Part shown: positions 24,613 through 33,540 of the stretch, one piece after another | Layout of the letters: every line of letters begins with the position of its first letter | Numbering within the stretch: the stretch's first letter is position 1 | Origin: Flavobacteriaceae bacterium | GTDB taxonomy: Bacteria > Bacteroidota > Bacteroidia > Flavobacteriales > Flavobacteriaceae | Assembly: GCA_021151665.1 (NCBI GenBank) | Contig: JAGKWW010000013.1 | Coordinates: forward strand, 30,170 to 94,169 | Direction: 5' to 3' | Length of the DNA: 64,000 bases | Translations under genes and position numbers: made by a program | Notes under the pieces: model-generated | Databases searched by the model: none | Told to the model about the DNA's origin: nothing | The model's input: the letters and a program-made list of their open reading frames with translations, nothing else

Positions 24613-24642
24613 AAATCTGAAATCTAAGTTCTAAAATCTAAA
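24613..24642 (+). repeat. Short-unit intergenic repeat (AATCTRA-type)
   Basis: Between engB and the hydrolase, AATCTGA, AATCTAA, TTCTAA and AATCTAA follow each other with a unit of about 7-8 nt. The array ends directly at the hydrolase stop codon. The composition resembles other intergenic arrays in the window (36061, 42185). Confidence 0.6.
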
Positions 24643-25404
24643 TTATAGGCCCGTCTTCTTCAGCCACTCGAACATGAGGCGATTGAACTCGTCCGGATGC
24701 TCCATCATTGCCGCGTGCCCACACTTTTCAATCCAGTATAGTGTAGAATTCGGCAGAAGTTTGTCAAATTCTTCCGCTACGTGTGGCGGCGTTACGTTGT
24801 CATTGCGCCCCCAGATGATGCAGGTAGGTACGTGCATCTTAGGCAGGTCTTTGGCCATATTATGGCGAATGGCGCTTTTAGCTATGGTAAGCGTCTTGAT
24901 CAGTTTGATGCGGTCATTTGCAACGGCGTATACTTCGTCAATGATTTCTTCTGTGGCGATAGACGGGTCGTAAAATACCTCGCCGGCTTTCTTTTTGATG
25001 TAGTCGCGGTCGCCGCGGCGCGGGTAGCTGTCGCCCATAGCACTCTCGTAAAGCCCTGAGCTTCCCGTTATAACAAGGCCGAGCATTTTCTCAGGATACA
25101 TCTTGGTATGGTAAAGTGCAATATGCCCGCCAAGTGAATTGCCAAGCAAAATAACACGGTCAAAGCCTTTGTAGGTTATAAAGTCCTTAACCCATTTGGC
25201 AAAAGCCTTCACGTTGGTTTTTAGTAAGCTTTGTGTGTATATCGGCAGTTCCGGGATTACTACCCGGTAGCCGTGTTGCGGGAAAAATTGGGCAACCCCG
25301 TCAAAGTTGCTCAGGCCGCCCATAAGGCCGTGAAGGATGATTATTGGAGTGCCTTCGCCGGCTTCATAGTAGGTGTATTTCCCGTCTTTCCTGGTATTCT
25401 GCAT
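24643..25404 (-). CDS. Alpha/beta hydrolase
   Basis: A 253-residue alpha/beta-fold hydrolase. The oxyanion-hole region is IILHGLMGGLSNF, the nucleophile elbow is LLGNSLGGHIAL (Ser), the acid lies in IIWGRNDNVTPP and the catalytic His in KCGHAAMMEHPDEF. The substrate is unknown; enzymes of this group include esterases and acyl hydrolases. It precedes engB on the same strand. Confidence 0.9.
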   Translation of the reverse strand: MQNTRKDGKYTYYEAGEGTPIIILHGLMGGLSNFDGVAQFFPQHGYRVVIPELPIYTQSLLKTNVKAFAKWVKDFITYKGFDRVILLGNSLGGHIALYHTKMYPEKMLGLVITGSSGLYESAMGDSYPRRGDRDYIKKKAGEVFYDPSIATEEIIDEVYAVANDRIKLIKTLTIAKSAIRHNMAKDLPKMHVPTCIIWGRNDNVTPPHVAEEFDKLLPNSTLYWIEKCGHAAMMEHPDEFNRLMFEWLKKTGL

Positions 25405-25432
25405 CTTGGTGTGTAAACAGTTTGAACAATCG

Positions 25433-25440
25433 CAAATATA
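25433..25440 (-). promoter_or_regulatory. Candidate -7 element (TATATTTG on the minus strand) for the hydrolase gene
   Basis: On the minus strand TATATTTG lies 28 nt upstream of the start codon at 25404. No -33 TTG at standard spacing. Confidence 0.5.
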
Positions 25441-25704
25441 TGATTTTATCTGTTAAAAGCTAATGACGCTCTACCTAATGTTCGTCAAACTACTGTAGAT
25501 ATCCATAACCTGCATTATCATCTGACACTTTTTACCACCAGAACCGGCTTTTAAAAATATCGCGGGATTTGAGGTTCCAAAACAGGTTCTGTTAACGAAT
25601 GTTGAGGAAAGCGGATTTTTCATTTAATTTTTGCTAATGACTGACTGTTAGCTATCTAACATTTCCTGATCGGTTGTGCGTTACGGGTGTCAAAACTTAT
25701 CAAC

Positions 25705-25731
25705 AAAGTGGGGTAAAGTGGTAGGAAGTGG
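25705..25731 (+). promoter_or_regulatory. Candidate MraZ operator: three RAAGTGG repeats at 10-bp period
   Basis: AAAGTGG, AAAGTGG and GAAGTGG start at 25705, 25715 and 25725, with GTGG at exactly 10-bp spacing. They lie just upstream of the mraZ -7 element. MraZ proteins are known to bind direct repeats containing TGG at about 10-bp period upstream of their own gene, so autoregulation of the dcw operon is inferred. Confidence 0.6.
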
Positions 25732-25742
25732 TAAAATATATC

Positions 25743-25750
25743 TATATTTG
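25743..25750 (+). promoter_or_regulatory. Candidate -7 element TATATTTG of the dcw operon
   Basis: A perfect TAnnTTTG match, 27 nt before the mraZ start and 11 nt after the operator repeats. No -33 TTG is evident, which would fit a promoter whose upstream half is occupied by the regulator site. Confidence 0.6.
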
Positions 25751-25777
25751 CTTTGTAAAGACTAAAATCGTAACTGC

Positions 25778-26248
25778 TTGAACGCCATTGTAGGGACATA
25801 CGAATGTAAGGTGGATTCTAAGGGAAGGCTCATGGTGCCGGCTCCTTTGAAAAAGCAATTGCATGGCGTGGAAGAAGGTTTTGTGCTGAAGCGCTCGGTG
25901 TTTCAGCCGTGCCTGGAACTTTACCCGATGGCGGAGTGGAATAAGATGATGGCAAAGATCAATAAGCTGAACCGTTTTGTAAAAAAGAACAATGACTTTA
26001 TCAGGCGGTTTACGGCGGGTGTAAAGGTTGTAGAAATCGATGCTGCCGGAAGGCTTTTGATTCCAAAGGATTTGGTGGTTTTTGCAGAAATAGATAAAGA
26101 CCTTGTGCTTTCTTCTGCGGTTAATATTGTAGAGATATGGGACAAGGATAAATACGAAAGGTCTATCGACGATTCGGTGATTGATTTTGCCGATCTGGCC
26201 GAGGAGGTAATGGGTAGCTTAAATAATGACGAAGATGGAATATCATAA
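25778..26248 (+). CDS. mraZ: Transcriptional regulator MraZ
   Basis: A 156-residue DNA-binding protein with two SpoVT/AbrB-like folds, each with the D..GR signature (KVDSKGRLMVPAPLKKQL and EIDAAGRLLIPKDL). It is the first gene of the dcw cluster and in other bacteria represses that cluster. The start is a TTG giving MNAIVGTYECKVDSKG, which fits flavobacterial MraZ. The 3' end overlaps the start of rsmH. Confidence 0.94.
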   Translation: MNAIVGTYECKVDSKGRLMVPAPLKKQLHGVEEGFVLKRSVFQPCLELYPMAEWNKMMAKINKLNRFVKKNNDFIRRFTAGVKVVEIDAAGRLLIPKDLVVFAEIDKDLVLSSAVNIVEIWDKDKYERSIDDSVIDFADLAEEVMGSLNNDEDGIS

Positions 26249-27131
26249 CCCTGTGCTGCTTAATGAAACTGTAGGCGGGCTTAATATTAAGCCTGACGGG
26301 GTGTATGTGGATGTGACCTTTGGCGGTGGCGGCCATTCGCGCGAGATTATGAAGCATCTGGGTCCGAATGGGAAACTGTTTGCTTTTGATCAGGATGAGG
26401 ATGCGCAGGCCAATAAAATAGATGATGAACGCTTTACGCTGATCCCGGAAAACTTCAGGTTCATTAAGCGGTATCTGCGTTTTTACGGGATAAAAGAAGT
26501 GGATGGCATTCTGGCCGACCTTGGGGTGTCATCGCACCAGTTTGATGTCGCCGAGCGTGGCTTTTCAACCCGTTTTGATGCGGAGCTGGATATGCGCATG
26601 AGCCGCAAGAACAGCCTGAGCGCTGCGGTGGTGGTAAATGAATATGATGAGGCGCACCTTCGCAGGGTGCTGTTTGAGTATGGCGAGCTTAAGAATGCGG
26701 GCGCCATGGCCAATACTATTGTTACCGCGCGCAAAGTGAAGCCTATCCGTAATTCAGATCAACTTAAGCAGGTACTGGCGAAATTCCTTCCTGCACATAA
26801 AAGCAACAAAATACTGGCCCAGATCTACCAGGCAATACGCATTGAGGTAAACCAGGAGATTGAGGTCCTTAAAGAGTTTTTAGAGCAGTCGCTCGAGGTG
26901 CTGAAGCCGGGCGGCAGGCTTAGCGTGATTTCGTACCATTCGCTGGAAGACAGGCTCGTAAAGCGCTACATGCGCAACGGCATGTTTGAAGGCGAGCCGG
27001 AGCGCGATATGTTCGGGCGTTTTGAGGTGCCTTTTAAAAGCATCGAGAAGCTCATTGTGCCTACAGAGGAAGAAATTGCAGTGAACAATAGGGCCCGCAG
27101 TGCCAAGCTGCGGGTGGCTGAAAAGATATAA
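26226..27131 (+). CDS. rsmH: 16S rRNA (cytosine1402-N4)-methyltransferase RsmH
   Basis: A 301-residue SAM-dependent methyltransferase (formerly MraW) that modifies C1402 in 16S rRNA. Key blocks are YHNPVLLNETVGGL, DVTFGGGGHSREIM (SAM site), GILADLGVSSHQFD and RLSVISYHSLEDRLVK. The start could be 26226 or the ATG at 26235 (MEYHNPV). Both overlap the end of mraZ. Confidence 0.96.
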   Translation: MTKMEYHNPVLLNETVGGLNIKPDGVYVDVTFGGGGHSREIMKHLGPNGKLFAFDQDEDAQANKIDDERFTLIPENFRFIKRYLRFYGIKEVDGILADLGVSSHQFDVAERGFSTRFDAELDMRMSRKNSLSAAVVVNEYDEAHLRRVLFEYGELKNAGAMANTIVTARKVKPIRNSDQLKQVLAKFLPAHKSNKILAQIYQAIRIEVNQEIEVLKEFLEQSLEVLKPGGRLSVISYHSLEDRLVKRYMRNGMFEGEPERDMFGRFEVPFKSIEKLIVPTEEEIAVNNRARSAKLRVAEKI

Positions 27132-27134
27132 CAG

Positions 27135-27482
27135 ATGAAAGGCGGGGTTTACAGTTTACTGAAGGCAAAGTACCTGGTAGATGAAGGATCGATGCGCAAC
27201 TGGCGGTTCATCATCTTCCTGATCATCATTGCCATTCTGATGATCGGGAACTCGCATAGTTACGAGCAGAAGATCTTCCGGATAAAAGAGCTGGAAACCG
27301 AAGTGAAAGAGTTGCGGTCAGAGTTTGTGGACAGGCGCTCTGAGCTCATGGAACTCAAGATGGAATCGACGATTTCAAGGAAGATGGAGGAGAAGGAGAT
27401 ATTCCCCTCATCAGTCCCGCCAAAAAAGATAAAAGTAGTTAAGCAGGAAGAAAAGAATATGTTCCAAAAGCTATGGGAGTAG
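27135..27482 (+). CDS. ftsL: FtsL-like division protein
   Basis: A 115-residue bitopic membrane protein: short cytoplasmic N-terminus, one membrane helix (WRFIIFLIIIAILMIGNS, residues about 23-40) and a coiled coil (KIFRIKELETEVKELRSEFV). It matches the Bacteroidetes FtsL-like family at this position between rsmH and ftsI. FtsL links the division core (FtsQ, FtsB) to septal peptidoglycan synthesis. It overlaps ftsI by 10 nt. Confidence 0.88.
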   Translation: MKGGVYSLLKAKYLVDEGSMRNWRFIIFLIIIAILMIGNSHSYEQKIFRIKELETEVKELRSEFVDRRSELMELKMESTISRKMEEKEIFPSSVPPKKIKVVKQEEKNMFQKLWE

Positions 27483-29470
27483 AGGACAAACATATTTCAT
27501 ACAGGATTTACCTTGTGGCCTTCGCAATTTTTGTGATGGCCATACTTGTTGCTGTAAAGCTTACCAACATCCAGTGGGTGGAAGGCGATTATTACCGCAA
27601 GCTGGCCGAGGAGCGCACTGTGCGCAACTTTGTGATCCCGGCGAACAGGGGTAATGTATACTCCAGCGATGGAAGTTTGTTGGCGACGTCTATACCTAAT
27701 TATACGATCAGGTTTGATGCTTTGGCGCCAAAAAAAGAAGATTTTGATAAGTACCTGATGCCGTTAGCCGATTCGCTTTCTAAAATGCTGGGCAAAAGCA
27801 GCGGTACCTACTATAACGATCTTAGACGTGCGCGCATCCATAAGAACCGGTATTTTATGGTAGCGAAAGGGCTCAGTTTTACCGGGTATATGCGCATCAA
27901 GAGCTTCCCTCTGTTCAATCTAGGGGCTTTTAAAGGGGGTATCATTAGCGAGCAAAAAACGGTTCGCGAGCATCCGATAGGAAAGATCGCCAAGCGTACC
28001 ATCGGGTATGATGAGATAGACCATGCCGGCATTGATAAAGAAGTAGGTATAGAAGGCGCATTTGCGCAGTACCTGAACGGAAAGGACGGCAAGCGCCTGA
28101 TGCAGAAGATAGCAAAGAGCCAGTGGAAGCCTATAAGCGATGACAATGAAGTGGAGCCTGTAGATGGCTACGACGTGATCTCTACGATCGATGTGTATAT
28201 ACAGGATATAGCGCATCACGCATTGCTCAAGCAGTTGCAGTACTACCAGGCCGACCACGGTTGCGTAGTGGTTATGGAAACCAAGACCGGCTACATCCGT
28301 GCGATATCCAATCTGGGCCGCGCTACGGATAGTACGTACTACGAAACGGTTAATTACGCCGTCGGCGAATCCCAGGAGCCGGGGTCAACCTTTAAGTTGG
28401 CAGGACTGGTTTCGCTTCTGGAAGATAAAAAAGTAGATACCGGGAAAGTTTTCGATACACATGGCGGCGAGATAACGTATTACGGGCGTAGGGTACGCGA
28501 TTCCAAAAAAGGAGGGTATGGCAAGATTTCACTAGCAAGGGGCTTCGAACTTTCATCAAATACGGTGCTTGTGCAGGCCGTTTACGAGGGGTACAAAGCG
28601 AACCCTGCCGCCTTTGTGCAGCATATTGACGATTTCGGGCTGAGCAAAAAGCTTGGCATTTCGATAAAAGGGGAAGGAAGGCCACGCATTCCGCACCCGT
28701 CTGATGCAAACTGGTCGAGGCTGTCGCTGCCATGGATGGGCTTTGGTTACGGGCTGAGCCTTACACCGCTGCAAACACTGACATTCTACAACGCGATAGC
28801 CAACAACGGCGAAATGGTAAAGCCGCTTTTTGTGCAGGAGATCAAGGAGTGGGACCGTACCGTGAAAAAGTTCGACAAAGAAGTGATTAATCCACGCATC
28901 TGCTCGCAGGAAACGATAAAGCAGGTAAAAGCCATTATGCAGAATGTAGTAAAGAAAGGAACAGGGTCTAAGCTGTACAGCAAAGATTTCTCAATGGCCG
29001 GCAAAACGGGAACCGCTCAGGTAAACTATGGTGCAGGCAAGGAAGGGATGTACTACTCGTCTTCGTTTGCGGGATATTTCCCGGCTGAGAATCCTAAGTA
29101 CTCTTGTATAGTCGTAATACACAAGCCCAGCGTAGCCAAGGGATACTATGGCGCCGATGTATCGGGCCCGGTGTTTAAGCGTATTGCTCAGAAGATATTT
29201 ACCGATGTGCCATCTACCAACAAGGTGAAGAAGCTGGACACAAGTTTTGAAAAGCAGGAGAAGCTCTATGCTTCGTATTATACCAAAGAAGAGCAAAAGC
29301 TTACCGCGATACCCAACATGATAGGGATGAGCGGGATGGATGCCGTAGCGCTTCTTGGCAATATGGGGCTGAAAGTGCAGGTGATCGGTGCCGGAAAAGT
29401 AAAGAAGCAATCCCTTTTACCAGGGCAGGCTTTTAAAAAACAACAAACTATAACACTCGAATTGTCGTGA
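27473..29470 (+). CDS. ftsI: Penicillin-binding protein (septal transpeptidase) with PASTA domain
   Basis: A 665-residue class B penicillin-binding protein. An N-terminal membrane helix (LVAFAIFVMAILVAVKLT) is followed by a dimerisation domain and the transpeptidase domain with SxxK in EPGSTFKLAG (catalytic Ser), SxN in ELSSNTV and KTG in MAGKTGTAQ. A C-terminal PASTA domain follows (IPNMIGMSGMDAVALLGN, residues about 605-665). It crosslinks septal peptidoglycan. Its stop overlaps the GTG start of murE (GTGA). Confidence 0.96.
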   Translation: MGVEDKHISYRIYLVAFAIFVMAILVAVKLTNIQWVEGDYYRKLAEERTVRNFVIPANRGNVYSSDGSLLATSIPNYTIRFDALAPKKEDFDKYLMPLADSLSKMLGKSSGTYYNDLRRARIHKNRYFMVAKGLSFTGYMRIKSFPLFNLGAFKGGIISEQKTVREHPIGKIAKRTIGYDEIDHAGIDKEVGIEGAFAQYLNGKDGKRLMQKIAKSQWKPISDDNEVEPVDGYDVISTIDVYIQDIAHHALLKQLQYYQADHGCVVVMETKTGYIRAISNLGRATDSTYYETVNYAVGESQEPGSTFKLAGLVSLLEDKKVDTGKVFDTHGGEITYYGRRVRDSKKGGYGKISLARGFELSSNTVLVQAVYEGYKANPAAFVQHIDDFGLSKKLGISIKGEGRPRIPHPSDANWSRLSLPWMGFGYGLSLTPLQTLTFYNAIANNGEMVKPLFVQEIKEWDRTVKKFDKEVINPRICSQETIKQVKAIMQNVVKKGTGSKLYSKDFSMAGKTGTAQVNYGAGKEGMYYSSSFAGYFPAENPKYSCIVVIHKPSVAKGYYGADVSGPVFKRIAQKIFTDVPSTNKVKKLDTSFEKQEKLYASYYTKEEQKLTAIPNMIGMSGMDAVALLGNMGLKVQVIGAGKVKKQSLLPGQAFKKQQTITLELS

Positions 29471-30927
29471 TATTAAGGGACCTGTTATATAAAGTAGCTA
29501 TAGAAGCCGTAAATGGGCCAACCGATGGCAACATCGTAAAGCCTGAATTCGACTCGCGCCTTGTTGCCGCGGGCGATGCTTTCATAGCCATACGCGGAAC
29601 CCAGAGCGACGGCCACCAGTTCATAGGCAAGGCAATAGAGCAAGGTGCTAAAGCTGTTGTCTGCGAAACCTTTCCGGATGAACTGGCACCGGGGATTACT
29701 TATGTACAGGTAAAAAGTGCCAGCGCCGCCCTGGCCTATATCGCGGCAAACTTTTACGGGAACCCGTCCAGGAGCCTCAAGCTTACAGGAGTTACCGGTA
29801 CCAACGGTAAAACAACGATCGCATCGCTGTTATATATGCTTTTCCGCAATGCGGGATACAAGGCCGGGTTGCTTTCTACCGTAAAAATTATGGTAAATAA
29901 CAGGGAATATAAGGCTACCCATACTACGCCCGATTCGCTTACGATCAACCGCTACCTGCGCGAAATGGTAGATGAAGGAGTAGACTACTGCTTTATGGAA
30001 GTAAGCTCCCATGGCATCCACCAAAACCGTACCGAGGGACTGGAGTTTGCTGGCGGGATTTTTACCAACCTGTCGCACGACCATCTGGATTACCACAGCA
30101 GCTTTGCGGAGTACCGCGATGTGAAGAAGAGCTTTTTCGACCATTTGCCTAAGAATGCCTTTGCACTCGTAAATGTAGATGATAAGAACGGGCTGGTAAT
30201 GCTGCAAAATACACAGGCTACCAAGCTAACGTATGCGCTTAAAACATATGCTGATTACAGGGCCCAGATACTAGAGAACCAACTGTCGGGCCTGTTGCTC
30301 AAGATCAATGAGCAGGAAGTCTGGGTGAAATTAATCGGGACATTCAACGCCTACAACCTTTTAGCGATTTATGGCGCCGCTGTCAACCTTGGACTCGAAA
30401 AAGGCGAAGTACTTCGTTTGCTAAGCACGCTGGAAAGCGTTTCGGGCAGGTTCCAGTTCATTGTGTCCGAAGGCGGGATAACAGCGATAGTAGATTATGC
30501 CCATACGCCCGATGCACTTGAAAATGTGCTAAAAACCATTGAAGGAATACGTACCCGCAACGAACAGCTCATTACTGTTGTCGGCTGTGGCGGCGACCGC
30601 GATAAGACGAAACGCCCCGTAATGGCCGGTATTGCATCTTCACTGAGCGACAGGGCGATCTTTACCTCAGACAATCCGCGTAGCGAGCAGCCGGAGGATA
30701 TAATAGAAGACATGGAAAAAGGGGTAGAGCCCCAAAACTATAAAAAAACGGTAGCCGTGGTAGACAGGCGGCAGGCCATCAAGATCGCATGCCAGCTTTC
30801 TAAGGCAGGGGATATTATCCTTATCGCCGGAAAGGGGCACGAAACCTATCAGGAGATCAATGGCGTCCGCCACGATTTTGATGATATGGAAGTGGTAACA
30901 GAACTATTGAAGCAGTTAAATAAATAA
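29467..30927 (+). CDS. murE: UDP-MurNAc-L-Ala-D-Glu--meso-diaminopimelate ligase
   Basis: A 486-residue Mur ligase that adds the third amino acid to the peptidoglycan stem. The ATP-binding loop is GVTGTNGKTTIASLLY, and the substrate-specificity motif DNPR (TSDNPRSEQPEDI, about residue 402) predicts meso-diaminopimelate rather than lysine. IAGKGHETYQ is near the C-terminus. The start is a GTG overlapping the ftsI stop. Confidence 0.96.
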   Translation: MILRDLLYKVAIEAVNGPTDGNIVKPEFDSRLVAAGDAFIAIRGTQSDGHQFIGKAIEQGAKAVVCETFPDELAPGITYVQVKSASAALAYIAANFYGNPSRSLKLTGVTGTNGKTTIASLLYMLFRNAGYKAGLLSTVKIMVNNREYKATHTTPDSLTINRYLREMVDEGVDYCFMEVSSHGIHQNRTEGLEFAGGIFTNLSHDHLDYHSSFAEYRDVKKSFFDHLPKNAFALVNVDDKNGLVMLQNTQATKLTYALKTYADYRAQILENQLSGLLLKINEQEVWVKLIGTFNAYNLLAIYGAAVNLGLEKGEVLRLLSTLESVSGRFQFIVSEGGITAIVDYAHTPDALENVLKTIEGIRTRNEQLITVVGCGGDRDKTKRPVMAGIASSLSDRAIFTSDNPRSEQPEDIIEDMEKGVEPQNYKKTVAVVDRRQAIKIACQLSKAGDIILIAGKGHETYQEINGVRHDFDDMEVVTELLKQLNK

Positions 30928-30935
30928 GCAGGCCT

Positions 30936-32162
30936 ATGCTGTACTATCTATTCGAATATTTAGACAAACAACTTGATGTGCCCGGCACAGGAGTTTTCCA
31001 GTACATAACGTTCCGTTCGGGGCTTGCCATCATATTGTCGCTGGCTATCTCTACGCTGTTTGGTAAGCGCATCATCAATTTCCTGCGCAAGCAGCAGATT
31101 GGCGAGACCGTGCGTGAGCTTGGCCTTGACGGGCAGGCGCAAAAGGCTGGCACTCCAACCATGGGGGGGCTTATAATTATCATCTCGACGCTGATCCCGG
31201 TACTATTGCTGGCGAAGTTGCACAACATCTACGTAATGTTGCTTATTGTTACCACACTCTGGATGGGAACAATCGGCTTTATAGATGATTATATCAAGAT
31301 ATTCAAAAAAGATAAAGAAGGGCTCAAGGGCAAATTCAAGGTAGTAGGGCAGGTAGGCCTGGGGCTAATCGTTGGTTATATCCTGTACTTCCACCCCGGA
31401 GTTACAGTTCGTACCGATACTGCCAAAGTGAACATTTTCGCTAACGAACAAAATGTCATCACCGCAGCTCCGGTAGAGGAGAAGTCGACAGCTACCACCA
31501 TCCCGTTCTTTAAAAATAATGAGTTTGATTATGCCGAAGTGCTGTCATGGGCAGGCGACAACTACAAAAGCTATGCGTGGCTGATCTTCATTCCGGTGGT
31601 GATCTTTATCATCACGGCAGTTTCTAATGGCGCCAACCTTACCGATGGTATCGATGGCCTCGCGGCGGGAACCTCGGCAATTGCGGTGCTCACGCTGGGG
31701 ATATTTGCATTCGTATCGGGTAACATCATTTTCTCGAATTACCTGAACATTATGTACATCCCCAACTCAGGAGAGATGACGGTCTACATAGCCGCGTTTG
31801 TTGGTGCGCTCGTCGGTTTCCTCTGGTACAATACCTATCCGGCAACCGTGTTCATGGGCGATACGGGCAGCCTTACCATTGGGGGTATTATTGCCGTGTT
31901 GGCGATAGCCGTGCGCAAGGAACTCCTGATACCCGTGCTGTGCGGAATATTTCTGGCGGAGAATCTTTCGGTGGTACTTCAGGTAAGCTATTTTAAATAC
32001 ACGAAAAAGAAATTCGGCGAAGGCCGCAGGATCTTCCTCATGTCGCCGCTGCACCACCATTACCAGAAAAAAGGGTATCACGAGAGCAAGATTGTTACCC
32101 GCTTCTGGATTGTTGCGATACTGCTTTCCATTTTCTCACTCGTATCATTAAAATTAAGGTAA
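30936..32162 (+). CDS. mraY: Phospho-MurNAc-pentapeptide transferase MraY
   Basis: A 408-residue polytopic membrane enzyme that makes lipid I. Conserved blocks are KAGTPTMGGL, IGFIDDYIKI (Asp pair), NLTDGIDGLAAG and FMGDTGSLTIGG, with the cytoplasmic HHHYQKKG near the end. A longer periplasmic insert (about residues 155-215) is usual in Bacteroidetes MraY. Confidence 0.97.
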   Translation: MLYYLFEYLDKQLDVPGTGVFQYITFRSGLAIILSLAISTLFGKRIINFLRKQQIGETVRELGLDGQAQKAGTPTMGGLIIIISTLIPVLLLAKLHNIYVMLLIVTTLWMGTIGFIDDYIKIFKKDKEGLKGKFKVVGQVGLGLIVGYILYFHPGVTVRTDTAKVNIFANEQNVITAAPVEEKSTATTIPFFKNNEFDYAEVLSWAGDNYKSYAWLIFIPVVIFIITAVSNGANLTDGIDGLAAGTSAIAVLTLGIFAFVSGNIIFSNYLNIMYIPNSGEMTVYIAAFVGALVGFLWYNTYPATVFMGDTGSLTIGGIIAVLAIAVRKELLIPVLCGIFLAENLSVVLQVSYFKYTKKKFGEGRRIFLMSPLHHHYQKKGYHESKIVTRFWIVAILLSIFSLVSLKLR

Positions 32163-32163
32163 A

Positions 32164-33495
32164 GTGAGGTTAGTAGTATTAGGTGGAGGAGAGAGCGGTG
32201 TAGGTACTGCGATCCTCGGAAAGAAAAAAGGCTATGATGTGTTCCTTTCCGATTTCGGGAAGATAAAAAACAATTACAAAGAGGTGCTGGCACTTAACAA
32301 GCTTGATTGGGAAGAGGAGCAGCACACAGAAGAAAAGATACTGAATGCCGATGTGGTGATGAAGAGCCCGGGGATACCGGATAAGTCGCCCATGGTAAAG
32401 AAGATAAAAGAAGCAGGTATACCGGTCATATCTGAAATTGAATTTGCTGCCCAGTTTACCGACCTTGATACGATTGGCATCACGGGCAGCAATGGTAAAA
32501 CCACCACCACGATGCTTACCCACCACCTGCTGCGCCAGGGCGGACTGATGATGGGGCTCGCAGGAAATATAGGCAAGAGCTTTGCCTGGCAGGTGGCCGA
32601 GAACAAGAGTGAAGGATATGTGCTGGAATTAAGTTCTTTTCAGCTGGACGGGATCGAAAAGTACAGGCCGCATATTGCAGTCATCACTAACATCAGTCCC
32701 GACCACCTCGACAGGTATGAGTACAACTACGACCTGTACATCGGGGCGAAGTTCCGGATTACGATGAACCAGACAGAGAATGATTTTTTTGTGTACGATG
32801 CAGATGATCCGGTGATAACGAAATGGCTCACGGAGCATACGATAAAAGCAAAAGCGGTACCCTTCTCGCTAAGCGGCAATACCAAAGAAGGGATTTATGT
32901 AGAAGGAAACACAATAGTAAGCAATATAACTAACGAAGAATTTACCATGCCGATAAACGAACTTTCGCTGGAAGGAAAACACAATGTAAAAAATGCAATG
33001 GCAGCTACCGCAGTGGCCCAGCTTATGCGCATCAGGAAAGATACCATCAGGGAGAGCCTTTCCAACTTCCAGGGCGTAGAGCACCGTCTGGAGAAGGTAC
33101 TAAAGATACAGAACGTCCAGTATGTAAACGATTCGAAAGCAACCAATACTAATGCAACTTTTTTTGCACTCGATAGCATGACTACCCCAACTGTGTGGAT
33201 AGTTGGAGGTGTAGACAAAGGCAATGATTACGACGAGCTGATGCCATTAGTGCGCGAAAAAGTAAAAGCGATTGTATGCCTTGGCTTGGATAACCAAAAG
33301 ATACTGAATGCGTTTGGCAATGTGGTAGATGTGATCGTGGAGACAGCAGGAATGACTGAGGCTGTAAAAGTGGCGCAGGGCCTTTCAGAGCGGGGCGATA
33401 CTGTTTTGCTGAGTCCTGCCTGCGCAAGCTTTGACCTGTTTGAAAACTATGAAGACCGCGGCAAGCAGTTCAAAGCAGCTGTTCAGAATTTATAG
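32164..33495 (+). CDS. murD: UDP-N-acetylmuramoylalanine--D-glutamate ligase
   Basis: A 443-residue Mur ligase that adds D-glutamate. The N-terminal Rossmann domain has VVLGGGESGVGTAILGKKKG, the ATP loop is GITGSNGKTTTTMLTHHLL, and VNDSKATNTNA and LSPACASFDLFENYEDRG mark the C-terminal domain. The start is a GTG one base after the mraY stop. Confidence 0.96.
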   Translation: MRLVVLGGGESGVGTAILGKKKGYDVFLSDFGKIKNNYKEVLALNKLDWEEEQHTEEKILNADVVMKSPGIPDKSPMVKKIKEAGIPVISEIEFAAQFTDLDTIGITGSNGKTTTTMLTHHLLRQGGLMMGLAGNIGKSFAWQVAENKSEGYVLELSSFQLDGIEKYRPHIAVITNISPDHLDRYEYNYDLYIGAKFRITMNQTENDFFVYDADDPVITKWLTEHTIKAKAVPFSLSGNTKEGIYVEGNTIVSNITNEEFTMPINELSLEGKHNVKNAMAATAVAQLMRIRKDTIRESLSNFQGVEHRLEKVLKIQNVQYVNDSKATNTNATFFALDSMTTPTVWIVGGVDKGNDYDELMPLVREKVKAIVCLGLDNQKILNAFGNVVDVIVETAGMTEAVKVAQGLSERGDTVLLSPACASFDLFENYEDRGKQFKAAVQNL

Positions 33496-33540
33496 ACGGT
33501 AGATGCCGGAGCAATTCGGAAAAGAATAAAATAGAATACG

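Larger units (their letters stand above)
25405..25777. other. Intergenic region between the hydrolase gene and mraZ
   Basis: A 373-nt divergent region. Its left end holds the hydrolase promoter element (25433-25440), and its right end the candidate MraZ operator (25705-25731) and the mraZ -7 element (25743-25750). From 25441 to about 25690 I see no gene or clear element. Confidence 0.7.

Noticed and set aside
25697..25705. DnaA-box-like TTATCAACA upstream of mraZ
   Set aside because: A single site with one mismatch to the consensus, without further boxes or an AT-rich unwinding region, is not enough for a DnaA target or origin.
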